A stretch of 64,000 nucleotides of DNA from an uncultured Oscillospiraceae bacterium (GCA_934573935.1 CAKTMO010000003.1:53127-117126); one strand, 5' to 3'; counted from the stretch's first letter, positions 21,422-30,491 are shown. Numbers and translations: made by a program. Notes: a model not told the origin generated them from the sequence alone.

Positions 21422-23152
21422 TCAAATATACCGCTGCGTCGTCACATCAAAGACGCCTCGCGTGGTCACGCGGAGGGTGGGGATCACAGGCAGCGCCATA
21501 AAGCTCAGGGTCATGAAGGGATCGATATTCCGGTTGACGCCGGCGGCAAATGCCTTCTCCTTGGCGTCCTCCAGCTTGCGGTTCACCTCCACCAGCGGCT
21601 CGTCGCTCATGATACCGGCCACGGCCAGGGGCACCTGGGCGGTGACCTGACCATCGCTGGCCACCACGATGCCGCCGTTCAGCGCCACCACCTGATTGGC
21701 GGCAAAGGCCATGTCCTCCTCGCTGGCGCCCACCACGATGATGTTGTGGCTGTCGTGGCTGATGGAGGTGGCCACCGCGCCGTGCTTCAGGCCGTAGCCC
21801 TTGATGAAGCCCAGACCGATGTGGTGGGTGTTCTTGTGCCGCTCGATCACGGCGATCTTCAGAATGTCATAGTCCATGTCGATGCGGTCGGTGTAGCCGC
21901 AGTCGGTGGTGGTGATCTCGCCGTCCACCATGCCCAGCACGGCGTGGGGGCGGTTGTCGGTGAAATCCGCAGCGCTCAGCGCCGACACATGGAAGGTATG
22001 ATGTGCCCGCTCCACCAGATAGGGATCCACCTCCGGCACGGGGAAGTCCGTCACCTGCCCGTTTTCGCACATCAGCACGCCCCGCTTATAGACCTTTTCG
22101 ATGTTGAAATGCTCAAAATCATCGATGATCACGAAGTCACCCAGATAGCCCGGGGCGATGGCGCCGCGGTTGTTCAGCAGGAAGTAGCGGGCGGCGTTGT
22201 GGCAGGCGGCCTTGATGGCGGTGATGGGCTCCACGCCCAAGGAGATGGCCTTTTTCACGATGTAGTCGATGTGGCCCTTCTCCAGCAGGTCGTTGGGGTG
22301 CTTGTCGTCGGTGCAGAACATGCAGCGCTCCACATATTTGTCGCACAGCAGGGGCGTCAGTGCCTCCAGATTGCGGGCGGCGGTGCCCTCGCGGATCATG
22401 ATGAACTGGCCCCGCTGCAGCTTGGCGATGGCGTCGTTCAGGTCGTGGCATTCGTGGTCGGAGTACACACCGGCGGCCACGTAGGCGTTCAGGTCGTTGC
22501 CCACCAGATCGGGGGCGTGGCCGTCGATCTTCTTGTGGTGGGCCTGGCTGGCCACGATCTTGGACACCACGTCCGCGTCGCAGTGGATGACGCCGTAGGA
22601 GTTCATCATCTCGGCAAGGCCCTGCACCCGGGGATGGTCGTAGAAGGAGTCGATGGCGCGGTAGTCCAGGTTGGCGCCGGATTCGTCCATGGGCGTGGCA
22701 GGCACGCAGGAGGGCAGCATGAACCGCACGTCCACCGGCAGATCCTCCGTGGCCTGCAGCATGTACTCGATGCCGTCGGTGCCCATGACGTTGGCAATCT
22801 CGTGGGGGTCGGTGATGACGGTGGTGGTGCCGTGGGGCAGCACGGCCCGGGCGAATTCGCTGGGGCTCACCAGCGAGCTTTCCAGATGGATGTGAGCGTC
22901 CACAAACCCCGGCAGCACGATCTTGCCGCTGACGTCCACCTCCACGTTGCCGTGGTACTCGCCCATGCCCACGATCAGGCCCTCGGCCACGGCGATGTCC
23001 GCCTGGCACAGCTCGTTGGAGAACACGTTGACATACGTGGCGTTCTTCAGCACCAGATCCGCCGGACACCGGCCCGACGCCACCTCGATAACATGCAGCT
23101 TTTTGTTCAGCTTGCGGTTGATCTTTCCGGCATAGCTCTCTTTGACAGCCAT
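21422..23152 (-). CDS. ade: Adenine deaminase
   Basis: This 576-residue amidohydrolase of the Ade family turns adenine into hypoxanthine and ammonia. The metal site VDAHIHLESS follows the barrel start at about residue 90. HGTTTVITDPHEIANV and DGHAPDL carry further His ligands. The C-terminal part has GASEEDMAFA and LNGGIVVA, typical of the family. Full length (family about 570-600). Start ATG with CGGAGG upstream. Its role in purine salvage joins that of guaD and the phosphoribosyltransferase encoded just upstream, on the same strand but with its own promoter. Confidence 0.95.
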   Translation of the reverse strand: MAVKESYAGKINRKLNKKLHVIEVASGRCPADLVLKNATYVNVFSNELCQADIAVAEGLIVGMGEYHGNVEVDVSGKIVLPGFVDAHIHLESSLVSPSEFARAVLPHGTTTVITDPHEIANVMGTDGIEYMLQATEDLPVDVRFMLPSCVPATPMDESGANLDYRAIDSFYDHPRVQGLAEMMNSYGVIHCDADVVSKIVASQAHHKKIDGHAPDLVGNDLNAYVAAGVYSDHECHDLNDAIAKLQRGQFIMIREGTAARNLEALTPLLCDKYVERCMFCTDDKHPNDLLEKGHIDYIVKKAISLGVEPITAIKAACHNAARYFLLNNRGAIAPGYLGDFVIIDDFEHFNIEKVYKRGVLMCENGQVTDFPVPEVDPYLVERAHHTFHVSALSAADFTDNRPHAVLGMVDGEITTTDCGYTDRIDMDYDILKIAVIERHKNTHHIGLGFIKGYGLKHGAVATSISHDSHNIIVVGASEEDMAFAANQVVALNGGIVVASDGQVTAQVPLAVAGIMSDEPLVEVNRKLEDAKEKAFAAGVNRNIDPFMTLSFMALPVIPTLRVTTRGVFDVTTQRYI

Positions 23153-23190
23153 ATGTAAAACCTCCGTGCGATAAATTTTATTGATTTCTC

Positions 23191-23219
23191 ATATTAGCAC
23201 AATTTATCAAAAATGTCTA
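23191..23219 (-). promoter_or_regulatory. Probable ade promoter
   Basis: TAGACA (23214-23219), 17 bp, TAATAT (23191-23196) on the minus strand. Confidence 0.55.
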
Positions 23220-23268
23220 TTTCAAATTCGTGGCAGTAATTGGGAAAGGATAAGGAGAGGTAATAACA

Positions 23269-23300
23269 CAGCGCCGCCCCGATACCTCGGAGCGGCGCTG
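23269..23300 (-). terminator. Hairpin behind the phosphoribosyltransferase gene
   Basis: CAGCGCCGC / GCGGCGCTG stem with a 14-base loop and no clear T-run, so only a weak terminator candidate. Confidence 0.4.
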
Positions 23301-23315
23301 GATACATATGAAAAC

Positions 23316-23876
23316 TTACTGTTTCACCGTGCCGTCGGCGTTGAACACAGGCAGCTTTTCCAGGAACATGATGTCCTTGCGGTCTGCCGCGCCGCCCTCG
23401 GCCAGCACGGCGATCTTGGCCACCACTTCGCCGCCGGCCTTGTGTACCAGCGCCTCCATGGCCTTCAGGCTGCCGCCGGTGGAGATCACGTCGTCCATGA
23501 TGACGATCTTCTTGCCCTTGATGAGAGCGGCATCGTCGCTGCCCAGATACAGCATCTGCTGGGCCAGGGTGGTGATGGACTGATCCGCCACGGAAATGGG
23601 GTTGGGCATGTAGACCTTGGGGCCCTTGCGGGCGATGAAATACTTCTTGGCGTGGGACTGACGGGCCATCTCGTGGATAAGGGGGATGGACTTGGCCTCG
23701 GCGGTAAAGAGGTAGTCGTATTCAATGCCCTCCAGCCGCTTGAGCATGGCGGCGGCGGCGGCCTCGGTGATCTCTGCGTCGCCGAAGCAGATGAACGCGC
23801 CGATATAAAGGTCATCCGTTACCTTGCAGATGGGAAGCTCGCGCTGCAGTCCGGCAATAGTCATGGTATAGGTCAT
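23316..23876 (-). CDS. Adenine phosphoribosyltransferase-like protein
   Basis: This 186-residue type I phosphoribosyltransferase has the PRPP loop IVIMDDVISTGGSLKAME at about residues 125-142, an upstream EAKSIPLIHEMA segment and the flexible RKGPKVYM region, as in Apt and related enzymes. It would make a nucleotide from a free base and PRPP. The base is probably adenine given the neighbouring adenine deaminase, but the family is broad (xanthine or a regulatory role is possible). Start chosen at ATG 23876 behind AAGGAG. A consensus promoter lies at 23931-23958. Confidence 0.75.
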   Translation of the reverse strand: MTYTMTIAGLQRELPICKVTDDLYIGAFICFGDAEITEAAAAAMLKRLEGIEYDYLFTAEAKSIPLIHEMARQSHAKKYFIARKGPKVYMPNPISVADQSITTLAQQMLYLGSDDAALIKGKKIVIMDDVISTGGSLKAMEALVHKAGGEVVAKIAVLAEGGAADRKDIMFLEKLPVFNADGTVKQ

Positions 23877-23930
23877 TATCATAATCTCCTTTTCCCTGAA
23901 TCGGTCGGGTAGGCATCCAGCCAACTTATC

Positions 23931-23958
23931 ATTATAAGGTATTGGCGAAAAATGTCAA
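23931..23958 (-). promoter_or_regulatory. Promoter of the phosphoribosyltransferase gene
   Basis: TTGACA, 16 bp, TATAAT on the minus strand. Confidence 0.8.
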
Positions 23959-24097
23959 GATGCCATAAGCAAAAACCACCCCCAAATTGTCAAAAGCTGC
24001 AAACGGGTGTTGCACTTTAAATGGCAAAACGACATTTTGCACAAATTTTCCTCTTGAATTTTTACTATCGCTTATCGGAGAATTCGCCCGTTTCCTC

Positions 24098-24126
24098 TTG
24101 AGAAATCCGGAAATCCGTGGTATCAT
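24098..24126 (+). promoter_or_regulatory. Probable gdhA promoter
   Basis: TTGAGA (24098-24103), 17 bp, TATCAT (24121-24126). Confidence 0.65.
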
Positions 24127-24199
24127 CAAAAGCGATGGAATAGGGTCCGTCAAACGTTCCCCAAAAACTGAGGAATAAATTTTGAGGAGGCAAAAGATT

Positions 24200-25552
24200 A
24201 TGAATGCTTATCTGGCAAGCGTGCTGGAAAACGTCAAGACCAAGCACGGCAATGAGCCCGAGTTCGTCCAGACCGTTGAGGAAGTTCTGTCCTCTCTGGA
24301 GCCTGTGATCGAGAAGCACCCCGAGTATGAGAAGGTCGATCTGCTGGGCCGTATGGTCGAGCCTGAGCGTATGTTCACCTTCCGTGTTGTGTGGTGCGAT
24401 GATAATGGCAATTGGCACACCAACCGCGGCTGGCGCTGCCAGTTCAACGGCGCGATCGGCCCCTATAAGGGCGGCCTGCGTTTCCAGAAGAACGTGTATG
24501 AAGGCATCATCAAGTTCCTGGGCTTCGAGCAGACCTTTAAGAACAGCCTGACCGGCCTGCCCATCGGCGGCGCCAAGGGCGGTTCCGACTTCGATCCCGC
24601 CGGCAAGTCCGACGCCGAGGTCATGCGTTTCTGCCAGAGCTTCATGACCGCTCTGTATCGTTACATCGGGCCCGACATCGACGTTCCCGCCGGTGACATG
24701 GGCGTGGGCGGCCGCGAGATCGGCTACCTGTATGGCCAGTACCGCCGCCTGAAGGGCGTGTGGGAGAACGGCGTTCTCACCGGTAAGGGTCTGAGCTACG
24801 GCGGCTCCCTGATCCGTCCCGAGGCCACCGGCTACGGCGCTATGTACTACCTGCAGGAAGTGCTGAAGCACGAGAACGACACCATCGAGGGCAAGCGTAT
24901 CGCCATCTCCGGCTACGGCAACGTGGGCTGGGGCATCATGAAGAAGGCCGCTCAGCTGGGCGCCAAGGTCACCTACTTCGCCGGTCCCGACGGTTACGTT
25001 CACGATCCCGACGGTGTCATCACCGACGAGAAGCTGAACTTCATCCTGGAGATGCGCGCCAAGGATCCTATGCACTGCAAGCCCTATGCCGACAAGTTCG
25101 GCTGCGAGTTCGTGCCCGGCGAGAAGTGCTGGGGCGTCAAGGATGTTGACGTGTACATGCCCGCCGCTATGCAGAACGACGTCAAGATGGAGTCCGCTGA
25201 GAAGATCGCTGCTTCCGGCGTGAAGTACTACATCGAGGTCGCCAATATGCCCACCACCAACGAGGCTCTGAACTTCCTGCGTCAGCAGAAGCACATCATC
25301 GTGGCTCCCTCCAAGGCTGTTAACGCCGGTGGCGTTGGCGTTTCCGCTCTGGAAATGTCCCAGAACTCCGAGCGTCTGGTCTGGACCGCCGATGAGGTCG
25401 ATCATCAGCTGCACAAGATGATGGAGAACATCCACAAGGTGTCCGCCGAGGCCGCTGCCGAGTACGGTCTGGGTTACGATCTGGTGGCTGGCGCCAACAT
25501 CGCCGGCTTCAAGAAGGTCGCCGAGGCTATGATGGAGCAGGGCTGCTTCTAA
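24200..25552 (+). CDS. gdhA: Glutamate dehydrogenase (NADP-type)
   Basis: This 450-residue hexameric-type enzyme interconverts glutamate and 2-oxoglutarate plus ammonia. The substrate loop GPYKGGLRFQ lies at about residue 87. The catalytic Lys lies in LPIGGAKGGSDFDP (about residues 118-131). The nucleotide fold has SGYGNVGWG at about residue 235. The length and the SDFDP motif fit the NADP-dependent subfamily of Clostridia. Start ATG at 24200 with GAGGAGG upstream. Single-gene unit with promoter and terminator. GTC, GCT and CTG codon use suggests strong expression. Confidence 0.96.
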   Translation: MNAYLASVLENVKTKHGNEPEFVQTVEEVLSSLEPVIEKHPEYEKVDLLGRMVEPERMFTFRVVWCDDNGNWHTNRGWRCQFNGAIGPYKGGLRFQKNVYEGIIKFLGFEQTFKNSLTGLPIGGAKGGSDFDPAGKSDAEVMRFCQSFMTALYRYIGPDIDVPAGDMGVGGREIGYLYGQYRRLKGVWENGVLTGKGLSYGGSLIRPEATGYGAMYYLQEVLKHENDTIEGKRIAISGYGNVGWGIMKKAAQLGAKVTYFAGPDGYVHDPDGVITDEKLNFILEMRAKDPMHCKPYADKFGCEFVPGEKCWGVKDVDVYMPAAMQNDVKMESAEKIAASGVKYYIEVANMPTTNEALNFLRQQKHIIVAPSKAVNAGGVGVSALEMSQNSERLVWTADEVDHQLHKMMENIHKVSAEAAAEYGLGYDLVAGANIAGFKKVAEAMMEQGCF

Positions 25553-25576
25553 GCCGAAGGTTCTTCCCGACATATC

Positions 25577-25613
25577 AAAAAAAGGCCCAGGGCGAAAGCC
25601 CTGGGCCTTTTTT
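25577..25613. terminator. Bidirectional terminator of gdhA and the tautomerase gene
   Basis: AAGGCCCAGGGC / GCCCTGGGCCTT with A-run before and T-run after, so it works on both strands. Confidence 0.93.
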
Positions 25614-25624
25614 CATAAAAACCC

Positions 25625-25987
25625 TTACCAATCACAGTTATCGGCCCGTGAAATGCCGCCCAGCATGCCGCAGGCCAGAGGGATGTCGTTGATGAGGATG
25701 CTGATCTCCATCTTGTTCTCTCCCGTGATCTCCGCCAGCTTGTCGGTCAGCGCCGTCATGATGGCATTCTTGGCGGCCTGGGTGCGGTCCGGAATGGTGG
25801 TCCAGTCGATCCGCACGATGGGCGCGGTCTTGCGGACGTTTTCCGGTTCCATCTCGTGGATGTAGACGTACACATTCTTCAGCGGGGTGCTGGTGTTGGC
25901 GTGGATAGTGGCCGCGGCAAAATCCATCAGATCCTGCTTCCACTCTCGGGTATGCTTTCCGGTAACAGTAACGTGAACATGGGGCAT
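25625..25987 (-). CDS. Tautomerase superfamily protein (two 4-OT-like halves)
   Basis: This 120-residue protein starts MPHVHVTV, with the N-terminal Pro (after Met removal) that acts as catalytic base in the 4-oxalocrotonate tautomerase superfamily. Two beta-alpha-beta halves are visible: residues 1-60, and about 60-115 with DRTQAAKNAIMTALTDKLAE and SILINDIP. It thus looks like a fused pair rather than the usual 60-residue monomer. The substrate cannot be told. It lies 35 bases behind aroF on the same strand and shares its terminator region, so co-transcription with DAHP synthase is likely. Confidence 0.75.
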   Translation of the reverse strand: MPHVHVTVTGKHTREWKQDLMDFAAATIHANTSTPLKNVYVYIHEMEPENVRKTAPIVRIDWTTIPDRTQAAKNAIMTALTDKLAEITGENKMEISILINDIPLACGMLGGISRADNCDW

Positions 25988-26022
25988 GGTGTCTTCCTCC
26001 TGCTGGTTATATTGCCTGGCAT

Positions 26023-27024
26023 TTACGCCTGGATCGCCTCATATACCCCCTTCACCTTCTCCGCCAGCTCCGCAAAGGCGGTGCAGGTCAATGACTGGGC
26101 CGCGTCGCTGAGGGCGGCGGCGGGGCGGTCGTGTACTTCGATCAGCAGACCGTCGGCGCCGGCGGCGGTGGCGGCCAGGGCCAGGGCAGGCACCAGCGCC
26201 GCCTCGCCCGCCGCGTGGCTGGGATCCACCAGCACCGGCAGGTGGGTCATCCGCTTCAGCGCCGGAATGGCGCTGATGTCCAGCGCGGCGCGGCTGGTGT
26301 GGGAGAAGGAGCGGACGCCCCGCTCGCACAGCACCACATTGGGATTGCCTCCCGCCAGCAGATATTCCGCCGCCTGCAGCAGCTCCTCCACCGTGGCGCC
26401 CGGGGCGCGCTTGAGCAACACCGGCTTGGGCTGGTCGCCCAGCGCCCGCAGGAGCTCGAAATTCTGCATGTTCCGCGCCCCCACCTGCAGCATGTCGATA
26501 TGCTCGAACTGGGGCAGCTGGGCGGCGTCCGTGATCTCGGACACGGTGGGCAGGCCGAATTCGCGGCCGGTCTGGGCCAGCAGCTCCAGCGCAGGCCCGC
26601 CGTAGCCGGAAAAGGCGTAGGGCGAGGTGCGGGGCTTGTAAGCGCCGCCCCGCAGCATGACGCCGCCCGCGGCCTTCACCGCCCGCGCCACCCCCTGCAT
26701 CTGCAGGGCGGATTCCACGGCGCAGGGGCCCGCGATCAGGCAGAACCCCTCTCCGATCCGCACGCCGCCCACGGTGACGACGGTGTTTTCCGGATGGTTT
26801 TCCCGTGCACACAGCCGCCAGGGAGGCGTCAGCCGCTCCACCCGCGCCACATAGGGCAGCGCCAGCAGGCGCTGCTGATCCAGCGTCCAGGTGGGCCCCA
26901 CCAGCGTCAGCATCGCGTGGCCGTCGGCGTCGGCGCGGGCCGCGCCGATGCCCTGGCGGCTCAGCTGGATGACCAGAGAGCGAATAGCGGCGTCGGGTGT
27001 ATCTTTTTTGGTGATGATCAGCAT
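26023..27024 (-). CDS. aroF: 3-deoxy-7-phosphoheptulonate synthase (DAHP synthase, type I-beta)
   Basis: This 333-residue enzyme makes DAHP from phosphoenolpyruvate and erythrose 4-phosphate, the first step of the shikimate pathway. An N-terminal ferredoxin-like regulatory domain (about residues 1-75) precedes the barrel, which has AGPCAVES (98-105), RGGAYKPRTSPYAF, the metal Cys and His segments, and LPVLVDPSHA-GE. This is the layout of the Thermotoga-type enzyme, which is feedback-controlled by aromatic amino acids through the N-terminal domain. ATG at 27024 with GGAGG upstream. The promoter lies at 27056-27084. Confidence 0.95.
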   Translation of the reverse strand: MLIITKKDTPDAAIRSLVIQLSRQGIGAARADADGHAMLTLVGPTWTLDQQRLLALPYVARVERLTPPWRLCARENHPENTVVTVGGVRIGEGFCLIAGPCAVESALQMQGVARAVKAAGGVMLRGGAYKPRTSPYAFSGYGGPALELLAQTGREFGLPTVSEITDAAQLPQFEHIDMLQVGARNMQNFELLRALGDQPKPVLLKRAPGATVEELLQAAEYLLAGGNPNVVLCERGVRSFSHTSRAALDISAIPALKRMTHLPVLVDPSHAAGEAALVPALALAATAAGADGLLIEVHDRPAAALSDAAQSLTCTAFAELAEKVKGVYEAIQA

Positions 27025-27055
27025 AGCGGGCCTCCGGAGGGATGATTTTTGCCTT

Positions 27056-27084
27056 ATTGTAGCACGAAGCGGGCGTTTTGGCAA
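27056..27084 (-). promoter_or_regulatory. Promoter of aroF
   Basis: TTGCCA, 17 bp, TACAAT on the minus strand. Confidence 0.72.
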
Positions 27085-27095
27085 GGCCGCGGTAC

Positions 27096-27127
27096 ACAAA
27101 ACAAAGGCTCCCCAACAGGGGAGCCTT
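27096..27127 (-). terminator. Terminator of the LysR gene
   Basis: AAGGCTCCCC / GGGGAGCCTT with tail TTTGTTTT on the minus strand. Confidence 0.85.
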
Positions 27128-27175
27128 GTGGCTGGCTCAGGGGACCGGCAGGGAGGCCGCCGGCCTGCGCCGCGT

Positions 27176-28063
27176 TTATTTCACGCTGTCCCGAATGAAC
27201 TCCGCGAACCGCTGTGCCGCCGCGGTCTGGGGCACACCCCGCAGCACGCACATGTCCACGCTGCGGGGCGGGATGTCAAAGGTGGTCTCCAGCTTCCGCA
27301 GCCGTCCGTTCTCCAGATCGCGGCGGACGAATTCCTCCGTCACACCGGCCACGCCGAAGCCGATGGCCGCCAGATCCACCAGCAGGCTGCGGGCACCCAG
27401 CTCGATCTCCGGATTCAGCCGCAGGCCGTTCTGCAGGAAATACTTCTCTAAATACAAACGGGAGCTGGCCTTCCGTTCCAGCAGGATCAGCGGGAAATCC
27501 GCGATCTCCGCCAGCGTGTAGGCGTGGTCAAAGGCGCAGGGATAATCGGGGCTCGCCACAAAAATGGCGTGGGTGGCGAAGCAGGGGACCGTCTCAAAGC
27601 TCCCCTCGGTGGGGGTGCTGGCAAAGGCGATGTCCACCTTGCCGGACTGTAGCAGGCCCAGCACCTTGTGGCTGCGGCCGGAGACGATCTGAATGTGAAT
27701 GGCGGGATACTGCTTGCGGAAGCTGTCCAGATACGGCAGCAAAAACTGACTGGTGACCGTGTCCGATGCGCCGATGGTCAACTGGCCCATCTGCAGCTCG
27801 CGGGTCTGGCTCAGCTTGGCCTCGCCGGTCTCCAGCAAGCCGATGGCGCTGCGGACGTATTCATACAGCAGCTTGCCGTCGGCGGTCAGGGTGACGCCGC
27901 GGCTGTTGCGGGCAAACAGACGGGTCTGCAGATCGCTTTCCAGCTGCTTGATGGACTGGCTGACGGCGGACTGGCTGATATACAGCGCCTGCGCCGCGGC
28001 GGTGATGTTGCCCGCCTCCGCCACTTCCTTAAATACCTTGTAAAGTTCCAATTTAACTGCCAT
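27176..28063 (-). CDS. LysR family transcriptional regulator
   Basis: This 295-residue regulator has an N-terminal winged helix-turn-helix at about residues 15-40 (GNITAAAQALYISQSAVSQSI). A linker helix and a two-lobe effector domain of about 200 residues follow (LTIGASDTVTSQFLLPYLDSF). It resembles the CysL/CbbR branch. Start ATG at 28063 behind AAGGATG; ATG at 28072 lies too close to it. It is transcribed away from the two membrane protein genes at 28221, with overlapping control regions, so these may be targets. The aroF unit downstream on the same strand has its own promoter. Confidence 0.9.
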   Translation of the reverse strand: MAVKLELYKVFKEVAEAGNITAAAQALYISQSAVSQSIKQLESDLQTRLFARNSRGVTLTADGKLLYEYVRSAIGLLETGEAKLSQTRELQMGQLTIGASDTVTSQFLLPYLDSFRKQYPAIHIQIVSGRSHKVLGLLQSGKVDIAFASTPTEGSFETVPCFATHAIFVASPDYPCAFDHAYTLAEIADFPLILLERKASSRLYLEKYFLQNGLRLNPEIELGARSLLVDLAAIGFGVAGVTEEFVRRDLENGRLRKLETTFDIPPRSVDMCVLRGVPQTAAAQRFAEFIRDSVK

Positions 28064-28119
28064 GACGCACATCCTTCCATAAGTCGAAACGATATATCAA
28101 TAATACATCATTGGAAATA

Positions 28120-28147
28120 ATTATATCAGATATGCCGCCAAATGCAA
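28120..28147 (-). promoter_or_regulatory. Promoter of the LysR gene
   Basis: TTGCAT (28142-28147), 16 bp, TATAAT (28120-28125) on the minus strand. Confidence 0.75.
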
Positions 28148-28155
28148 GCCCCAAT

Positions 28156-28184
28156 TTGACGTTTTTCCCGCGGTGTGGTACAAT
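28156..28184 (+). promoter_or_regulatory. Promoter of the 28221 operon
   Basis: TTGACG (28156-28161), 17 bp, TACAAT (28179-28184). It is back to back with the LysR promoter, 10 bases apart. Confidence 0.8.
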
Positions 28185-28220
28185 ACATCAGATATCATGA
28201 CATTCCTTTGAGGTGAAGCT

Positions 28221-28745
28221 ATGCAACAGATCAAACGCGCCTGGAACAACCAGGATCTTGCCAATAAAGTGATCCTTGTCACCGGCGTCATCATGGCCAT
28301 CGTGTGCCTGGTGATGGGGCAGGGGCTGTACGGCGTGGTGTTCGTGGGCCTGATGTTCGCCTTCCTGGCGGCCCACAGCACCCAGCGTGCCAAACGCCTG
28401 CGCCGCCTGTACGGCGGCATGTACTTCCATATGCCCGACGGCGAGGTGGTGCCCATCAGCTTCGAGCAGGTGGCCGCCGAATACGTGAAGGGTCAGCTGG
28501 GCAAATACGCCGACCGGCGTGTGTCCCTGTGGTTCCCCTATTGGCGCATCAACGAGGACGGCCTGCTGGACACCGCCTTCGGCCTGGAGATCGACCTGAC
28601 GGGCTATGACGACCCCGACGGTCTGCTGCCCCGACTGAAAAAGGGCGATTTCATCTGCGTCACCGGCCGCGTGCAGGCCTGCAGCCGCAGCTATTTCCGC
28701 ATCGACAGGGTGGAGGAGATCCGCCGTCAGGAGACGCGGCCATGA
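28221..28745 (+). CDS. Hypothetical membrane protein (two N-terminal spans)
   Basis: This 174-residue protein is not recognised. Residues 17-35 (VILVTGVIMAIVCLVMG) and 36-52 are hydrophobic and form a hairpin or a single pair of membrane spans. The rest (about 55-174) is soluble and rich in Arg and aromatic residues (YGGMYFHMPDGEVVPI, VSLWFPYWRINEDGL, KKGDFICVTGRVQACSRSYF), perhaps a beta-barrel fold near the membrane. The stop overlaps the next start (ATGA), so the two proteins are probably made together. Confidence 0.65.
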   Translation: MQQIKRAWNNQDLANKVILVTGVIMAIVCLVMGQGLYGVVFVGLMFAFLAAHSTQRAKRLRRLYGGMYFHMPDGEVVPISFEQVAAEYVKGQLGKYADRRVSLWFPYWRINEDGLLDTAFGLEIDLTGYDDPDGLLPRLKKGDFICVTGRVQACSRSYFRIDRVEEIRRQETRP

Positions 28746-29065
28746 AGCAGCACGGCGATCTGCGCTCGTTCCTTCACGGCGTCATCAACCTGATCTGGCC
28801 GGTGTTCGCCTACGATCTGGCGGAGCTGGCGTCGCTGATCATCGGCGGCTACAGCTGGGCCACCATGGTGCCCTCTACCATCATGCTGATCCTGCCCGTC
28901 GTGTCGGACGTGGCAGGCATCGTGGTGGCAGGCGTCCGCTATTACCGGCGGCAGAGCGTGCTGGCGCTGATGGGCTTGATCTTCTCCATCGCGGCGCTGG
29001 CGCTGTACTATATCCTGCGGATCATGATGCAGTTTTCCCTGGGCTGGCTGGAACCGGCCATATAG
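28742..29065 (+). CDS. Hypothetical membrane protein (three to four spans)
   Basis: This 107-residue, mostly hydrophobic protein (LIIGGYSWATMVPSTIMLILPVV, DVAGIVVAGVRYY, LALMGLIFSIAALALYYIL) is not recognised. Translationally coupled to the gene before it; rimM follows 44 bases later without a clear promoter, so all four genes 28221-30397 may be one transcript. Role unknown. Confidence 0.65.
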   Translation: MKQHGDLRSFLHGVINLIWPVFAYDLAELASLIIGGYSWATMVPSTIMLILPVVSDVAGIVVAGVRYYRRQSVLALMGLIFSIAALALYYILRIMMQFSLGWLEPAI

Positions 29066-29109
29066 TGCTGTCCCAGCCTGACAAAACCTAATTTCAGGAG
29101 CTTTACCAT

Positions 29110-29616
29110 ATGAAACAAGAACGCATCACCGTGGGCGCCATCGTCAACGCCCATGGCATTCGGGGCGAGGTCAAGCTGAACCCCGTGGGCTTCGACCCCG
29201 CCTTTCTGGCGGAGTTCGACCGCTTCAGTATCGGCGGAAAGGAGATGGCGGTGCGCTCCTCCCGCGTCCACAAATCCGTGCTGCTGCTGACGCTGCCCGG
29301 GGTGGAGGACATGGACGCCGCCCTGGCCCTGAAGGGCAAGACCGTGGAGATCTACGCCGAAGACGTGGAGCTGCCGGAGGGCGAATACTTCGACGTGGAG
29401 CTGGAGGGCTGCACCGTGCTGGACGACGCCACCGGCGAGGAGCTGGGCAAACTGACCCGCGTGCTGCACTACCCCGCCCATAAGGTGTACGAGGTGAAGG
29501 GTGCGCGGGAGTACCTGATCCCCGCCGTGCCAGGGGTGTTCATCGCCTCGGTGGATATCGACGGCGGCGTGGTCCGCGTCCACAATATGAAAGGACTGGC
29601 CACCGATGAGAATTGA
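29110..29616 (+). CDS. rimM: Ribosome maturation factor RimM
   Basis: This 168-residue protein has the N-terminal RimM barrel with the signature VGAIVNAHGIRGEVKLNP and a C-terminal PRC-barrel with GEYFDVELEGCTV and YLIPAVPGVFIASVDI. RimM binds ribosomal protein S19 and helps mature the 30S head. The stop overlaps the trmD start, the normal arrangement. The rpsP and ffh genes usually found just upstream are missing here and are replaced by two membrane protein genes. Confidence 0.95.
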   Translation: MKQERITVGAIVNAHGIRGEVKLNPVGFDPAFLAEFDRFSIGGKEMAVRSSRVHKSVLLLTLPGVEDMDAALALKGKTVEIYAEDVELPEGEYFDVELEGCTVLDDATGEELGKLTRVLHYPAHKVYEVKGAREYLIPAVPGVFIASVDIDGGVVRVHNMKGLATDEN

Positions 29617-30397
29617 CATCATGACCCTCTTTCCCGACGCCGTCCGCGCCATGATGGACCAGTCCATTATCGGCCGCGCCCAGGAGCGGGGCTATATCAC
29701 CATCGCCACCCACCAGATCCGCGACTATACCACCAACAAGCAGATGCAGGTGGACGACTACCCCTACGGCGGCGGCCGCGGCGCGGTGATGCAGGCCGAC
29801 CCCCTGTGCCGCTGCTGGCAGCATATCTGCGACCAGGTGGGAGAGCGGGTGCATACCATCTACATGTCCCCCTGCGGCCGCACCTTCGACCAGCAGGTGG
29901 CGCGGGAGCTCAAGGCGCAGTACGACCACCTGATCCTGGTCTGCGGCCACTACGAGGGCGTGGACGAGCGGTTTCTGGAGGAGTGCGTGGACGAGGAGCT
30001 GTCCCTGGGCGATTTTGTCCTGACCGGCGGCGAGATCCCCGCCATGGCGGTGGCCGACTGCCTGTGCCGCATGGTCCCCGGCGTGCTGCCGGAGGAGAGC
30101 TGCTATACCGAGGAGAGCCACTGGGACGGCCTGCTGGAATACCCCCAGTATTCCCGTCCCGAGGAGTGGCATGGCCGCAAGGTGCCCGCCGTGCTCCTCA
30201 GCGGCCACCACGGCAACGTGGCGGACTGGCGCAAAAAGGAGAGCTATAAGCGCACCATGCTGCGCCGCCCCGACCTGTTCGCCCGCTTCGACGAAAAGAC
30301 CCTGACCACCAAGCACGACCGCAAGGTGCTGGCCGAGGCAAAGGCTGAATTCGCCGCCATGCAGGCGGAGAACGCGGCGGAAAAAACGGAGGAATGA
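29606..30397 (+). CDS. trmD: tRNA (guanine-N1)-methyltransferase
   Basis: This 263-residue SPOUT-class enzyme makes m1G37 in tRNAs. Family landmarks are MRIDIMTLFPDAV at the start, RDYTTNKQMQVDDYPYGGG, ILVCGHYEGVDERF and the knot segment SLGDFVLTGGEIPAMAV. The conserved Asp and the S-adenosylmethionine pocket are intact. The C-terminal extension AAMQAENAAEKTEE is short and acidic. It overlaps the end of rimM by 11 bases, so translation is coupled. Confidence 0.97.
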   Translation: MRIDIMTLFPDAVRAMMDQSIIGRAQERGYITIATHQIRDYTTNKQMQVDDYPYGGGRGAVMQADPLCRCWQHICDQVGERVHTIYMSPCGRTFDQQVARELKAQYDHLILVCGHYEGVDERFLEECVDEELSLGDFVLTGGEIPAMAVADCLCRMVPGVLPEESCYTEESHWDGLLEYPQYSRPEEWHGRKVPAVLLSGHHGNVADWRKKESYKRTMLRRPDLFARFDEKTLTTKHDRKVLAEAKAEFAAMQAENAAEKTEE

Positions 30398-30491
30398 CCG
30401 GCAGAAAACGGTTTTCTTCGTCAAATTCCACAAGAAAAACGGGGCAGCCTTTGTGGAAAACGCAGAACGTCCGCGAAATGACCGAAAAAGC

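Noticed and set aside
23153..23315. Purine riboswitch before ade
   Set aside because: No P1-P2-P3 pattern or ACTAT/ATTAT joint is found in this region.
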